Numbered from the stretch's first letter, positions 44,312-53,604 are shown. The stretch: 64,000 bases of DNA from CAG-791 sp963655255 (GCA_963655255.1 CAVKEB010000007.1:29169-93168); one strand, 5' to 3'. The notes: generated from the letters alone by a model not told the origin. A program made the numbers and translations.

Positions 44312-45832
44312 ATGTCCTCCCGTACTTACATTGCCATTGATTTAAAATCTTTCTATGCCTCCGTGGAATGCATGGAGCACCGGCGCGATCCTCTGACCAC
44401 GCACCTTGTCGTGGCAGATCCTTCCCGCACCGAGAAGACCATCTGCCTTGCGGTCTCACCTTCTCTGAAGGCCTACGGTCTTCCCGGCCGCGTGCGCCTG
44501 TTCGAGGTTGTACAGAAGGTGCGCGAAATCAACGCCCAAAGGCTCCTGCATGCCCCCGGCCACCGCTTCCTCGGAAGCTCCGACGATGCAGACCTTCTTG
44601 CAAGAGATCCTTCTCTTTCTCTTTCCTATATCATCGCTCCGCCGCAGATGGCTCATTACATGCAGATCAGCACGAAGATTTACCAGATCTACCTGCGCTA
44701 CATCGCACCGGAGGATATCCACGTCTATTCCATTGATGAGGTCTTTCTGGATGCCACCGCGTATCTTCGCACGTATCATCTTTCCGCGCGTGACCTTGCA
44801 GGGAAGATGATTCTGGATGTCCTGCGTGAGACCGGCATCACGGCAACCGCCGGCATCGGAACCAACCTGTATCTCGCCAAGGTGGCAATGGATGTAGAGG
44901 CAAAACACATCGCCCCGGATGAAAACGGCGTCCGCATCGCCGAGCTGGATGAGCTTTCCTACCGACGGAGTCTCTGGTCCCACCGTCCTCTCACGGATTT
45001 CTGGAGAGTGGGCCGCGGCTATGCGCGAAGGCTCGAAGAGGCCGGGCTTCACACGATGGGAGACATCGCGCGCTGCTCGCTCGGCGGTCCTTCCGATTTC
45101 TATAATGAAGAACTTCTATACCGCATGTTCGGTGTCAATGCCGAACTTCTGATCGACCATGCCTGGGGCTGGGAGCCCTGCACCATGGCAGATATCAAGG
45201 CGTACCACCCCGCCTCCCACAGCAGCGGATCCGGTCAGGTTCTCTCCTGTCCGTACCCCTCCGACAAGGCCCGGCTTATCGTTCGGGAAATGGCGGATCA
45301 GCTAGCCCTTGATCTTGCTGCACGTCACCAGGTCACGGACCAGATCGTTCTGACGGTCGGCTATGACGTCTCCTCGCTTACGGATCCGTCCATCCGGAAA
45401 TCCTACCACGGGCCTGTCACCTCCGACCGCTACGGCAAACCTGTTCCGAAACCGGCCCACGGGACGGAACATCTGTCCTCCCTGACATCCTCCTCCCGCC
45501 GGATCCTGGATGCGGCGACGACTCTCTATGACAGGATCATCAATCCCTCTCTCCTGATCCGCCGGCTGTATCTCACCGCAGGATCCGTGGTCCCGGAGAG
45601 TGCTGCTTCCGGTCCGGTCTTTCAGCAGATGGATCTTTTCACGGACTATGCCGCCAAAGAGGCTCGTGAAAAGGAAGTGAAGGAAATGGAGAAACGCGAC
45701 CGGAGAATCCAGGACGCTCTGCTGTCCATCAAAGAGAAATACGGGAAAAATGCCGTCCTTCGCGGCATGAATCTCGAAGAGGGCGCCACCGCGCGAGAAC
45801 GCAACGAACAGATCGGAGGACACAAGGCATGA
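44312..45832 (+). CDS. Y-family DNA polymerase (UvrX/UmuC-like), 506 aa
   Basis: A translesion polymerase. Catalytic carboxylates: Asp10 in AIDLKSFYASVE and Asp142-Glu143 in YSIDEVFLD. Fingers and thumb follow with FWRVGRGYARRLEEAG (helix-hairpin-helix). Near the C-terminus QMDLF (439-443) is a beta-clamp-binding motif, followed by a charged helical tail. The length and the YolD gene downstream are typical of Firmicutes UvrX-YolD operons. The start has GGAAAGC upstream. Expected to be induced by DNA damage through the LexA box. Confidence 0.92.
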   Translation: MSSRTYIAIDLKSFYASVECMEHRRDPLTTHLVVADPSRTEKTICLAVSPSLKAYGLPGRVRLFEVVQKVREINAQRLLHAPGHRFLGSSDDADLLARDPSLSLSYIIAPPQMAHYMQISTKIYQIYLRYIAPEDIHVYSIDEVFLDATAYLRTYHLSARDLAGKMILDVLRETGITATAGIGTNLYLAKVAMDVEAKHIAPDENGVRIAELDELSYRRSLWSHRPLTDFWRVGRGYARRLEEAGLHTMGDIARCSLGGPSDFYNEELLYRMFGVNAELLIDHAWGWEPCTMADIKAYHPASHSSGSGQVLSCPYPSDKARLIVREMADQLALDLAARHQVTDQIVLTVGYDVSSLTDPSIRKSYHGPVTSDRYGKPVPKPAHGTEHLSSLTSSSRRILDAATTLYDRIINPSLLIRRLYLTAGSVVPESAASGPVFQQMDLFTDYAAKEAREKEVKEMEKRDRRIQDALLSIKEKYGKNAVLRGMNLEEGATARERNEQIGGHKA

Positions 45833-45906
45833 ACACCAGCATGTTCTGCGCGGGCAGCCTGATCACGCCGGCTCCCCGGACAAGAGGATTTGTTTATGAG
45901 CACTGA
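45829..45906 (+). CDS. possible 25-residue coupling ORF between polymerase and YolD genes
   Basis: An ATG overlapping the polymerase stop (ATGA) with GGAGG nine bases upstream opens a frame of 25 codons (MNTSMFCAG...RGFVYEH) that ends 11 bases inside the YolD gene. It may serve only to couple translation of the two genes. No function is known. Confidence 0.3.
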   Translation: MNTSMFCAGSLITPAPRTRGFVYEH

Positions 45907-46327
45907 TTCCTATGAGGATATCCTTCACCTTCCGCACCATGTATCGCATACGCATCCACCCATGCCGAGGCAGGACCGCGCCGCACAGTTTGCTCCCTTT
46001 GCCGCGCTCTCCGGCTACGAGGACGCCATCCGTGAGGCCGCAAGACGCACGGTTCCCCGCATGGACCTGGAGGAAGACGAGAAAGAGGAACTGGACCGGA
46101 CGTTCTCCCTTCTTGCCTCCCAGGTCCGGGCACGCGGCTTCTCACAGACCGTGCAGGTCACATTTTTCCTCCCGGACCAACGGAAAACCGGAGGAAACTA
46201 TCTCGTCTCCTCCGGTATTGTCCGTAAAATTCATATGGATTCCCGCATTCTGGATCTGGAAGAGGCAGGCGGTACCGTCCGCACCATTCCTCTTGCCGAC
46301 ATCTGTCAGCTCGAACTCCTGTCGTGA
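45896..46327 (+). CDS. YolD-like protein, 143 aa
   Basis: A YolD-family protein: the short N-terminal motif MPRQDRAAQFAPFAAL and the later HMDSRILDLE, TIPLADICQLEL fit this family, which is found next to Y-family polymerases and thought to modulate them. AGAGGA lies seven bases before the ATG. It ends 10 bases before the end of the convergent serine hydrolase gene, leaving no room for a terminator between the two. Confidence 0.82.
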   Translation: MSTDSYEDILHLPHHVSHTHPPMPRQDRAAQFAPFAALSGYEDAIREAARRTVPRMDLEEDEKEELDRTFSLLASQVRARGFSQTVQVTFFLPDQRKTGGNYLVSSGIVRKIHMDSRILDLEEAGGTVRTIPLADICQLELLS

Positions 46328-46337
46328 GCTTCGTTCT

Positions 46338-47537
46338 TCATTCGATCTCCGAGTTTACGATATTGCGGATTTCTCTCGTCAGCCGGTCCGTTCCGTGGTC
46401 CTTCTTGTTCATCATCAGGAGGAGTGTCTGTCCGGCCTCCGGATCATTATCGAAGTACACGCCGAGCCAGCCGTCCCAGCCGTACTCTCCCTTGTGTCCG
46501 ATGGTCACCGCCTGCGAAGGGTCCACCATGACACGGTTCAGATTGGCATAGGAATGTCCCGCAAGGCCGGACCAGGTGTCAAATCTTGCCTGCTGTCTTG
46601 CGTTCAGCCTTTCTGAGGACAGGAAGCGGACCGTTCCTGGCCGCAGGACCTGTCTGCCGCTCTCTGCCTTTCCATGGTTCATGAGCATGCCGGTGAATTT
46701 CCGGTAGTCATCCAGGGTCGAGAACAGTCCCGCTCCGCCGGATTCAAACGGATTCTCACCGCCGTTGTTGCGGATTGCCAGGTGATTGCCTGTGTACGGA
46801 ACAAGCTCCGCACCGGGCTCATCATTCCGGTTCCCGTATGCCGTAACGAGCCGGCTCTTCTTCTCTTCCGGGACATAGAAGGCTGTGTCCGTCATCCCTG
46901 CCGGATCCAGAATGCTCTCTTTCAGATATTCCCCGAAGGTCATGCCGGTGATCTTCTCGATTACGGCACCCAGAATATCCGCCGACACGCCATAGTTCCA
47001 GCTCGTTCCCGGTGCGAACAGAAGAGTGCACTCTCCGATTCTCTCCGCGAATTCCATCGTTGTCATGGCATGGTCGGTTCCAAGACGAGCGATCGCGTCA
47101 TCATAGATCACACCGGTTTCTCTCCCGGGCCTTGTCACCTCATCCGGATAAACGAGGCCTGACGTCATGTTCAGCAGATCACGGACCCGCATCGGGTTGT
47201 CCGCCGGTACCGGACGAAGCTGTCCGCCTTCTGTCATATAGTTTTGTCTGCGGTAGCTCTCCAGATACCGTGAAACCGGATCCTGCAGATCCACATAGCC
47301 ATCCTCGACGAGTTTCAGAAAAGCGGCCGCCGTCACAGGCTTGGACATGGAATACATGCGGTAAATGCTGTCCCGCGAAATCTTTTTCCCCTTTTCCTTA
47401 TCGGCATAGCCGCTCTCCAGATAGAACTGTTCCTCTCCGTCACGCACCAGGCAGAACGTGCATCCTGCCATTTCATTTCCGGCAACGGCGCGGTCCATGC
47501 ATTTCTGCAGAACTTCCTTGATTTCTGTCACTGACAT
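46338..47537 (-). CDS. serine hydrolase, class C beta-lactamase/EstB family, 399 aa
   Basis: The active-site motif SMSK has Ser63 and Lys66, followed by the tyrosine motif YGVSADILG and a distal HKGEYGWDGWLG in place of KTG. This points to an esterase or D-peptidase rather than an antibiotic-hydrolysing enzyme. No signal peptide. The ATG at 47537 has GAGG seven bases upstream, inside repeat copy G1. The frame continues through the repeat for 64 codons, but these codons are repeat-derived. Confidence 0.85.
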   Translation of the reverse strand: MSVTEIKEVLQKCMDRAVAGNEMAGCTFCLVRDGEEQFYLESGYADKEKGKKISRDSIYRMYSMSKPVTAAAFLKLVEDGYVDLQDPVSRYLESYRRQNYMTEGGQLRPVPADNPMRVRDLLNMTSGLVYPDEVTRPGRETGVIYDDAIARLGTDHAMTTMEFAERIGECTLLFAPGTSWNYGVSADILGAVIEKITGMTFGEYLKESILDPAGMTDTAFYVPEEKKSRLVTAYGNRNDEPGAELVPYTGNHLAIRNNGGENPFESGGAGLFSTLDDYRKFTGMLMNHGKAESGRQVLRPGTVRFLSSERLNARQQARFDTWSGLAGHSYANLNRVMVDPSQAVTIGHKGEYGWDGWLGVYFDNDPEAGQTLLLMMNKKDHGTDRLTREIRNIVNSEIE

Positions 47538-47539
47538 TC

Positions 47540-47650
47540 TTATACCTCCCTGAGGCAAAATCCGCGAAGGCGGTTTTGCCGAATGTGGCAGCCGGTGCAT
47601 CAGCACCGATGCTGCAGTTTGAAAGCGACATATCGATGTCACTTTCAAAC
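47540..47650 (-). repeat. modular palindromic repeat, copy G1
   Basis: CCTCCCTGAGG, ATCCGCGAAGGCGG, GCCGGTGC...GCACC and the GTTTGAAAG...CTTTCAAAC hairpin. On the minus strand it ends GAGGTATAAGA-ATG at the serine hydrolase. Confidence 0.9.
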
Positions 47651-47800
47651 TTATCCCTCCCTGAAGCAAAATCCGAGATACCAGAGAGAATTTCTCGAAG
47701 GCGGATTCTCTCTGTATACAGAGTGCCACTTAGCGGTACTCTAAGCAAGAGAAGATGTCATCCGGCATCTTCAAATGCAGCGGTTTTGCCGAATGTGGCC
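47651..47800 (-). repeat. modular palindromic repeat, copy G2 (tandem with G1)
   Basis: A second copy directly behind G1 with the long module set (AGAGAGAATTT, AGAGTGCCACT/AGCGGTACTCT, GAAGATGTC). Its terminal mini-palindrome is imperfect (CCTCCCTGAAG) and it has no start codon of its own. The unit thus was added behind an existing copy. The stretch 47801-48009 shows only the antiporter promoter region. Confidence 0.9.
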
Positions 47801-48009
47801 GCCTGTACCATGTTTTCTTCGTCTTCCCGGTTCACATTTCTCTCTCCAAAACCCGCTGCAGAAAGAACGTGCATCCCGGTTGGAACGTGCTATGATTAGG
47901 TACGGCTTTGCGGCTGTTTCTTCTATTATATCCATGGAGGTTTCCGGTTGGAAGAAAGGGCCGTTAACTTTTCTTTTCTCTCAGTATTGGAAAGAGACTG
48001 GAGGTAATT

Positions 48010-49212
48010 ATGGATTCCCTGGAACTTTGCAGAGAGCTCGCCATCATCATTGTGGCGGCCAAATTTTTCGGTCTGGTGGCGCGCAAGCTTCGTGCGCCGC
48101 AGGTCGCCGGCGAGATTATCGCAGGGCTTTTGATCGGCCCCAGTGTCCTGAATCTCGTTCAGACATCGGATTTTATGTCCGCCATGGCTGAGATCGGCGT
48201 CATTCTTCTGATGTTTTCCGCAGGCCTCGGCACGAACCTGCAGGATCTGAAGCGCACCGGTGCGAGAGCCTTTCTGATTGCCTGCGCGGGCGTATTCATT
48301 CCGCTCATCTGCGGTGCCATTCTGTACATGTGCTTCTACGGTTTCGCCGCTGTCGGAACGGAAGAATTCTATAAGGCCGTTTTCATCGGCACCATTCTGA
48401 CCGCGACCAGTGTCAGCATTACCGTACAGGCACTGAAGGAACTCGGCAAACTGAATGGTGAGGTCGGACAGACCATTCTGTCCGCCGCCATCATTGACGA
48501 TGTCATCGGCATTCTGGTTCTGACCGTCGTAATCGGCTTCAAGGATCCCACAACGGATTTCCTCGGCGTGATCGTTCATACCGTTCTGTTCTTTGTATTC
48601 GCCGTCGGCGCCGGCATCATCATCAACCGGATTTTCCGCTGGGTCGATACCCGCTGGCCGCACACGCAGCGCATCCCGATCCTGGCCCTTGCGCTTTCGT
48701 TCTCCTTCTCCTACATCGCCGAGCATTTCTTCGGTGTCGCGGACATCACCGGTGCCTACTGCGCTGGTGTTATCCTCTGCACGCTCAGCGATTCGAATTA
48801 CATCAACCGCAAGACGGATATTCAGTCCTACATGCTGTTCGGACCGATTTTCTTCGCTTCCATCGGTCTGCAGACCAACATCCGGGAGCTGAATACCACC
48901 ATTCTGCTCTTCTCCGTCTTCTTCGTCCTCGTCGGCATGGCATCCAAGATTCTCGGCTGCGGCGCAATGTCCAAGCTTCTGCACTATTCGAACAATGATG
49001 CACTGAAGATCGGCTGCGGCATGATGACGCGCGGTGAGGTGGCGCTGATCGTTGCGCAGCGCGGCCTGAAGATCGGTCTTCTGAATGAGACCTACTTCAC
49101 CGCCGTGATCCTTCTGATCATCGTCAGCTCCATCACCACACCGATTGTACTGAAGGCCCTGTATGCAAGAGATCCTGTGGATGATCCGCTTCCGGGCGAG
49201 ATCAGCGCTTAA
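48010..49212 (+). CDS. monovalent cation:proton antiporter, CPA2 family, 400 aa
   Basis: Twelve or so membrane segments in a NapA/KefC-type arrangement. The paired-acid motif IIDDVIGILVL (near residues 160-170) in the ion site marks the electrogenic CPA2 type. It exchanges Na+ or K+ for H+. No C-terminal RCK domain is present, so it is the short form. GGAGG precedes the ATG. It stands alone, followed by a terminator at 49337. Confidence 0.87.
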   Translation: MDSLELCRELAIIIVAAKFFGLVARKLRAPQVAGEIIAGLLIGPSVLNLVQTSDFMSAMAEIGVILLMFSAGLGTNLQDLKRTGARAFLIACAGVFIPLICGAILYMCFYGFAAVGTEEFYKAVFIGTILTATSVSITVQALKELGKLNGEVGQTILSAAIIDDVIGILVLTVVIGFKDPTTDFLGVIVHTVLFFVFAVGAGIIINRIFRWVDTRWPHTQRIPILALALSFSFSYIAEHFFGVADITGAYCAGVILCTLSDSNYINRKTDIQSYMLFGPIFFASIGLQTNIRELNTTILLFSVFFVLVGMASKILGCGAMSKLLHYSNNDALKIGCGMMTRGEVALIVAQRGLKIGLLNETYFTAVILLIIVSSITTPIVLKALYARDPVDDPLPGEISA

Positions 49213-49336
49213 TCATTCATTGTAAACACGTTTTGTTTCTGCCTTTATTTTCTGCATTTGGTCGGGGTCGTGGCCCCGAATCATTGATTTTCTTCCTGAA
49301 GCCGCACTTCTCTCTGCACGGTTTCAGGAAATTGAA

Positions 49337-49411
49337 AAGCCCGCCGCGGCTGTGAACGTTCCGCAGGATAGATTCTCCTGTGAAAGGTTCCGGCTGCGGC
49401 GGGCTTGTTTT
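49337..49411 (+). terminator. terminator after the antiporter gene
   Basis: AAGCCCGCCGC and GCGGCGGGCTT form an 11-base stem enclosing a 48-base loop that can itself pair (CAGGA/TCCTG), followed by TTGTTTTG. A smaller hairpin TCGGGG/CCCCGA is at 49261-49280. Confidence 0.75.
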
Positions 49412-49437
49412 GCGATTAAGTTGTTTCGGAAAGAACC

Positions 49438-50382
49438 TTATGACTGATTTTTCTCGGAGGCATCCGGGATGTCCGGAATCAGCTCTACATAGATCTGTTC
49501 GAATTCGCCCTGCAGCTGCTCCCGGATTTTTCCTCGGATGGCTGCCCAGTGGCGCACATTGATGACTCCGGTCACCTCATCCGGACTGACATATACCTCA
49601 ATCCATACCTTCCGTCCTGTCTGAATCACATCCAGAAACGAGCAGCTGTACGGATACTCCTTCATGACGCCGTCCACTGCTCCCCGAATTGTGGACATCG
49701 TACTCTCATCCGGTGCAAACAGAACCAGCTCCCGAAATCCGTGCAGAATCGATGTAATCGGTTCCCGGATCAGCACGCAGGCCATCGTGATGGCAACCAC
49801 AGAATCCAGATAAGGAACGATGGGCGCCGCCGGTGTGTCCTTCAGGATCAGCTGGGAAAAGAAGGCAAGCGCAACCCCCATGCTGCTGACCGTATCCTGT
49901 TTCCACAGATAGACCTCCGCCTCAATCGTCGGCGAATTGAGCTTCCGCGAGAGATGATTCAGAACGAAAAGGACCGCCAGGCATAAAAAGCCGATGATCA
50001 TTTCATACAGTGCGACCCCGTTAAAATCCACGGTGTGGCCGCCTTCCAGAATGACGCCGATGTTCGCTCCGATCATGGAAATGATGACGAACAACAGTAT
50101 TCCGTATTTTACAATCAGAAAAACAGATTCAAACTGGGAGTAACCGTAGGGATGCTTCTCTGTGACCGGCTTGTACAGGAGCGGAACCAGAACCAGGAAA
50201 GGTCCCAGCAGAATCAGATCTGCAACATCAAAGATCCCATCCATCAGAATGGAATAGGAATGAAAAACAACTGCCATCGCCACCTCGGTGATGGTAAAAA
50301 GTGCACTGCACAGAAAAGAAAAACGAAGAATCTTTTCTTCCTGACGTTCCTTACTCGTAATGGTGCGCTGCTGCGCCGACAT
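49438..50382 (-). CDS. cation diffusion facilitator (CDF) family exporter, 314 aa
   Basis: Six membrane segments followed by a cytoplasmic domain of about 95 residues. The metal site of the family is partly seen: SILMDGIFDVADL in TM2 (Asp residues) and PYLDSVVAI in TM5. The usual HxxxD in TM5 is replaced by LDSVV, so the metal specificity is unclear. The ATG at 50382 has AGGAGG upstream. It would export Zn2+, Fe2+ or Mn2+. Confidence 0.82.
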   Translation of the reverse strand: MSAQQRTITSKERQEEKILRFSFLCSALFTITEVAMAVVFHSYSILMDGIFDVADLILLGPFLVLVPLLYKPVTEKHPYGYSQFESVFLIVKYGILLFVIISMIGANIGVILEGGHTVDFNGVALYEMIIGFLCLAVLFVLNHLSRKLNSPTIEAEVYLWKQDTVSSMGVALAFFSQLILKDTPAAPIVPYLDSVVAITMACVLIREPITSILHGFRELVLFAPDESTMSTIRGAVDGVMKEYPYSCSFLDVIQTGRKVWIEVYVSPDEVTGVINVRHWAAIRGKIREQLQGEFEQIYVELIPDIPDASEKNQS

Positions 50383-50540
50383 AAAAATCCTCCTGACTGA
50401 TCCCGGCCGTTTCCATCGGCCTTTTCTTTTCACTTCCCGCATCCGCCGGGCACCCGTGGAATTTTTCCCTGTAAGAGAATTTGGTATGCGCCGGCCATTC
50501 CGGATGCGCGGAATCTTTATTTTCCTGTTTAGTGTAACAC

Positions 50541-50584
50541 AAAAAGCGGTCCCGCATGGTCGTCAGGCCATGCAGGACCGCTCT
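50541..50584 (-). terminator. terminator after hsp20
   Basis: AGCGGTCC-GCATGG pairs with CCATGC-GGACCGCT and is followed by TTTTTG on the minus strand. Confidence 0.9.
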
Positions 50585-50604
50585 TCCTAAATTCTTACAC
50601 TTCA

Positions 50605-51078
50605 TCAGTGAACTTCAATGCTGGTAACCGGCTTCTTGACTTCTTTTGCCTTCTTCGGAACGGACAGTCTCAGAACGCCGTTCTCAAAGGAAGCCTTGAT
50701 CTCTTCTGCGGTAATGCCGTCACCCACGTAGAAGCTTCGCTCCAGATCACCGCTGTAACGCTCCTGACGGATGAGCCTTCCGGATTCCTTCTCCTTCTCA
50801 TCCTTGTCAACTTCCTTCTTCGCTGCTACCGTCAGATAGCCGTCCTTGAAGTCAACGTGGATCTCTTCTTTCTTGAAGCCCGGGAGATCAACATCCACTT
50901 CGTAGGTATTCTCCGTCTCGCGGACATCGGTCTTCATCAGGTTCTTCGCATGCTTACCGTAAAGGGGATCTCTTCCTTCCTTCACCGGTGCAAACATATT
51001 GTTAAACTCGTGATCAAACACGTTCATCCAGTCATCCATATCATTATAATTATTCGTCCAAAGCATAGGCATTAACAT
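50605..51078 (-). CDS. hsp20: small heat shock protein, Hsp20/alpha-crystallin family, 157 aa
   Basis: The alpha-crystallin domain occupies residues 45-145: TDVRETENTYEVDVDLPGFKKEEIHVDF, ERYSGDLERSFYVGDGI, and the GVLRLSVPK signature, followed by a short tail. It is a holdase chaperone that binds unfolding proteins. GGAGG precedes the ATG at 51078. A sigma-A-like promoter is at 51165-51193. No CIRCE element was seen, so it is probably not HrcA-controlled. Confidence 0.93.
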   Translation of the reverse strand: MLMPMLWTNNYNDMDDWMNVFDHEFNNMFAPVKEGRDPLYGKHAKNLMKTDVRETENTYEVDVDLPGFKKEEIHVDFKDGYLTVAAKKEVDKDEKEKESGRLIRQERYSGDLERSFYVGDGITAEEIKASFENGVLRLSVPKKAKEVKKPVTSIEVH

Positions 51079-51164
51079 AAGTCATTCCTCCTTTAATCGG
51101 GAAGTCTTCCCGGATCTTTCGATCCGTTTCTCTGTATCTTTTTCCTTCCCTCTTTTCGATTATT

Positions 51165-51193
51165 GTTATATTACTACTATAACATGTAGTCAA
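51165..51193 (-). promoter_or_regulatory. hsp20 promoter
   Basis: On the minus strand TTGACT (51193-51188), a 17-base spacer and TATAAC (51170-51165). Confidence 0.7.
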
Positions 51194-51294
51194 TATAGAA
51201 TTATTGATTTCACACTTTCTTCACAAATAACATGCTCCCTGGAAGATAACCGAAGTATTCCGCGTCCGATGTCTTTCCGGACATATACGTACTC

Positions 51295-51338
51295 AAAAAC
51301 AGGACCGGAAAAGCATTATTGTTTGCTTTCCCGGTCCC
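51295..51338 (-). terminator. terminator of the alanine racemase operon
   Basis: GGACCGG-AAAGC and GCTTT-CCGGTCC pair around an 11-base loop, followed by TGTTTTTG on the minus strand. It ends the cluster that begins with pxpA. Confidence 0.8.
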
Positions 51339-51407
51339 GTTTTCCTTATGATTTTACCGATAAAACCGCCTCTGTCACGAAAAACTTAACGGATAGGATT
51401 CTGCCCT

Positions 51408-51554
51408 TCACGCCTGCAGCATGCCAAAGCCGCCGAACAGGAGAAGGAACAGTCCCAGTCCGAACAGGATGACGCGTCCTGCCGTCGGTGCCTTTCTTGA
51501 AGCCAGTGCCAGCAAAAGCCCCAGCATCATCAGCAATAAGCCTCTTGTATTCAC
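51408..51554 (-). CDS. small membrane peptide coupled to alanine racemase, 48 aa
   Basis: The GTG start overlaps the racemase stop codon (GTGA), with GGGGAGG about ten bases upstream, so it is translated by coupling. It has two hydrophobic stretches (LLLMMLGLLLALA and VILFGLGLFLLLFGGFGML) joined by SRKAPTAGR. No family is recognised. The overlap and terminator placement support a real gene. Confidence 0.6.
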   Translation of the reverse strand: MNTRGLLLMMLGLLLALASRKAPTAGRVILFGLGLFLLLFGGFGMLQA

Positions 51555-52720
51555 CTGCCGGTATCCTCCCCTCTGCTGACATAAACCCGCGGAATGCGCT
51601 TCCCGAGATCACAGGCAAATTCGTAATTGAACCGTCCGGACACTCTGCCCAGCTCTTCCATGGTAATGGTTTCCTCTCCGTCCGTTCCGATCAGTGTCAC
51701 CCTGTCGCCTTCCTTTACTTTCGGAAGGTCTGTGACATCAACCATGAACTGATCCATGCAGACCCGTCCGCAGATCGGAACCCGCTTCCCATGAATCAGC
51801 ACTTCGCCCTTATTCGAAAGTCCTCTCGCGTAACCATCGCCATAGCCCACCGGAATGGTCGCAAGCCGGGTCATCCTCTCGGTTACAAATGTTCCGCCGT
51901 AGCTCACTGCCGTCCCCGCAGGAACGGTCTTCACATAAACAACATGCGAATACAGGGAGAGAAGGGGCTTCAGCGGCACAATGTCCTTCGGCACTTCTTC
52001 GGAAGGCCACAGACCGTAGAGCGTAATTCCCGCCCGGACCATATCAAGATTCGCCTCCGGAAAACGGATCAGGCCGGCACTGTTGGAGCAGTGCCGGATG
52101 GGAATGCGGTATCCCAGTTTCTTCTCAATCCGGTCACAGAATTCCGTGAATTCCCGAATCTGCCTTTTCGTGTTGTCCTCCGGCGTCTCATCCGCCTTGG
52201 AAAAGTGCGTGAAGATTCCCTCCACCTCAATTCCGGGCGTCTCCAATGCTTTTTTTACAAACGAAAGACCGCTGTCATCGGGCCGCACTCCGATCCGCGA
52301 CATCGCTGTATCGACGGCAATGTGAACGGCTGTCTTTTTCCCTGTCTTCTGCGCTGCCAAAGACACCTCTTCCAGCATATCCTCGCGGAAGCACGCGGGA
52401 CGGATTCCATACGCGGAGAGCTCTTCATAGCAATACGGGAACACATATCCGAGGATCAGAACCGGCTTTCGGATTCCTCCGTTCCGAAGCTCCATCGCCT
52501 CCTCAAAGGTGGCGACTGCATAGCCCCACAGATAATCCAGCGATTCCAGCTTTTCGGCAATGCGCAGTGCCCCGTGTCCGTATCCGTCCGTCTTGATGAC
52601 CGCCGTCATCCTGGTTCCCGGCTTCAGATTCCGGTGCATCGCTTCCATATTGTAAAGGGCCGCGTCCAGATCAATCTCCGCCCAGACTCTGTCGTGATGT
52701 TCCGTTTCCGTAAAACTCAT
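51551..52720 (-). CDS. alr: alanine racemase, 389 aa
   Basis: A PLP enzyme that interconverts L- and D-alanine for cell-wall synthesis. Lys43 in AVIKTDGYGHG binds PLP, and the second base is Tyr274 in SYGGTF. GYGDGYARGLSN and CGRVCMDQFMVDVT are further family landmarks. It overlaps the upstream DUF4392 gene by four bases. Its place in a D-amino-acid/5-oxoproline cluster suggests a catabolic or recycling role besides, or instead of, wall synthesis; a second copy may exist elsewhere. Confidence 0.95.
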   Translation of the reverse strand: MSFTETEHHDRVWAEIDLDAALYNMEAMHRNLKPGTRMTAVIKTDGYGHGALRIAEKLESLDYLWGYAVATFEEAMELRNGGIRKPVLILGYVFPYCYEELSAYGIRPACFREDMLEEVSLAAQKTGKKTAVHIAVDTAMSRIGVRPDDSGLSFVKKALETPGIEVEGIFTHFSKADETPEDNTKRQIREFTEFCDRIEKKLGYRIPIRHCSNSAGLIRFPEANLDMVRAGITLYGLWPSEEVPKDIVPLKPLLSLYSHVVYVKTVPAGTAVSYGGTFVTERMTRLATIPVGYGDGYARGLSNKGEVLIHGKRVPICGRVCMDQFMVDVTDLPKVKEGDRVTLIGTDGEETITMEELGRVSGRFNYEFACDLGKRIPRVYVSRGEDTGR

Positions 52721-53604
52721 GCCGTTTTCACCGCCTCTTCCAGTGCCTTCAGGATCTCTTCCTCTTCTCCGTCTGCGTAGCCGTCCACATGGGCAATTCT
52801 CTCATGCGTCACGCCGTCCACACTTCCGATCTCCACGGTCTTCTGAATAAATTCCATCACCTTGCGGTCTGCCGGCTCTTTGTCAATCTCCGTGTAAACC
52901 TTCTGCCCGGAGCACTCCTCGAGAGCTGCCGCGATTCCATAGGCGCCCCAGTTGGAGACGCTGGCTGTCACCAGAATATCCGTGCGGACCCTGCAGGGAA
53001 CCAGGGACAGTTCCTTCTGAATGACATCCGCAAGATTCCCCATTCCGATTTCATTCCCGCCGTCGCCGACGCCAATGGTGGGAACACGGACCGCTCCCTC
53101 CGGAGCGTCCGGCCCCGCCAGCTCAAAGATCCGGTCCACCGGTGCCGTATGTTCCCGGATGCTGACGCCCCGCATATTCGCATAATCATTTTCTGTATTT
53201 TTCCCGCAGCGCTCAATGGAAATCATCCCAACCGGCCGGTACTTCTTTAATACGGCAAGGCAGGCTTCGTCATCCGCATCCATCGGAAGATATTCCGTCT
53301 CAATGTTCTCCGGCTCGAAAAAGCCCTTGCAGAAGGAATCGGTCACAATCACCGGGTGATAGCCGAGTGCCTGCAGCGCCTTCGCCACTGCCATTGTCCC
53401 GGCGGGGCCGTCCGTCTCCGCATATCCCGCCACGTAGAAGCCTGTGGCAAGAAGAACATTTCCCTTCTCCCAGGACAGAATTTCCCTCGCTGCCGCTTTG
53501 CACAGCTCCGGCTTCTGGTGTTTCCTTAAAATGTGCATTCCGCGCTGCGTATGCCGCAGAACGATTTCATCAATTTCCTCCAGGATCTGTCTGCTCTCCA
53601 TCAC
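52717..53604 (-). CDS. D-glutamate cyclase-like protein, DUF4392 domain, 295 aa
   Basis: The protein matches the DUF4392 family, the C-terminal domain of the vertebrate D-glutamate cyclase. Visible features are LLATGFYVAGYAETDGPAG near residue 50, and IGVGDGGNEIGMGNL around residue 180, which is a likely ligand or metal loop. It would convert D-glutamate to 5-oxo-D-proline. Its start overlaps the pxpA stop (GTG at 53604 or ATG at 53601, with AAGGAGG upstream), and its end overlaps alr by four bases, so pxpA, this gene and alr form one translation-coupled operon. Confidence 0.82.
   Translation of the reverse strand: MMESRQILEEIDEIVLRHTQRGMHILRKHQKPELCKAAAREILSWEKGNVLLATGFYVAGYAETDGPAGTMAVAKALQALGYHPVIVTDSFCKGFFEPENIETEYLPMDADDEACLAVLKKYRPVGMISIERCGKNTENDYANMRGVSIREHTAPVDRIFELAGPDAPEGAVRVPTIGVGDGGNEIGMGNLADVIQKELSLVPCRVRTDILVTASVSNWGAYGIAAALEECSGQKVYTEIDKEPADRKVMEFIQKTVEIGSVDGVTHERIAHVDGYADGEEEEILKALEEAVKTA

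Noticed and set aside
49438..50382. Calling the CDF protein a zinc exporter
   Set aside because: The usual HxxxD metal motif is altered, so the metal cannot be assigned.
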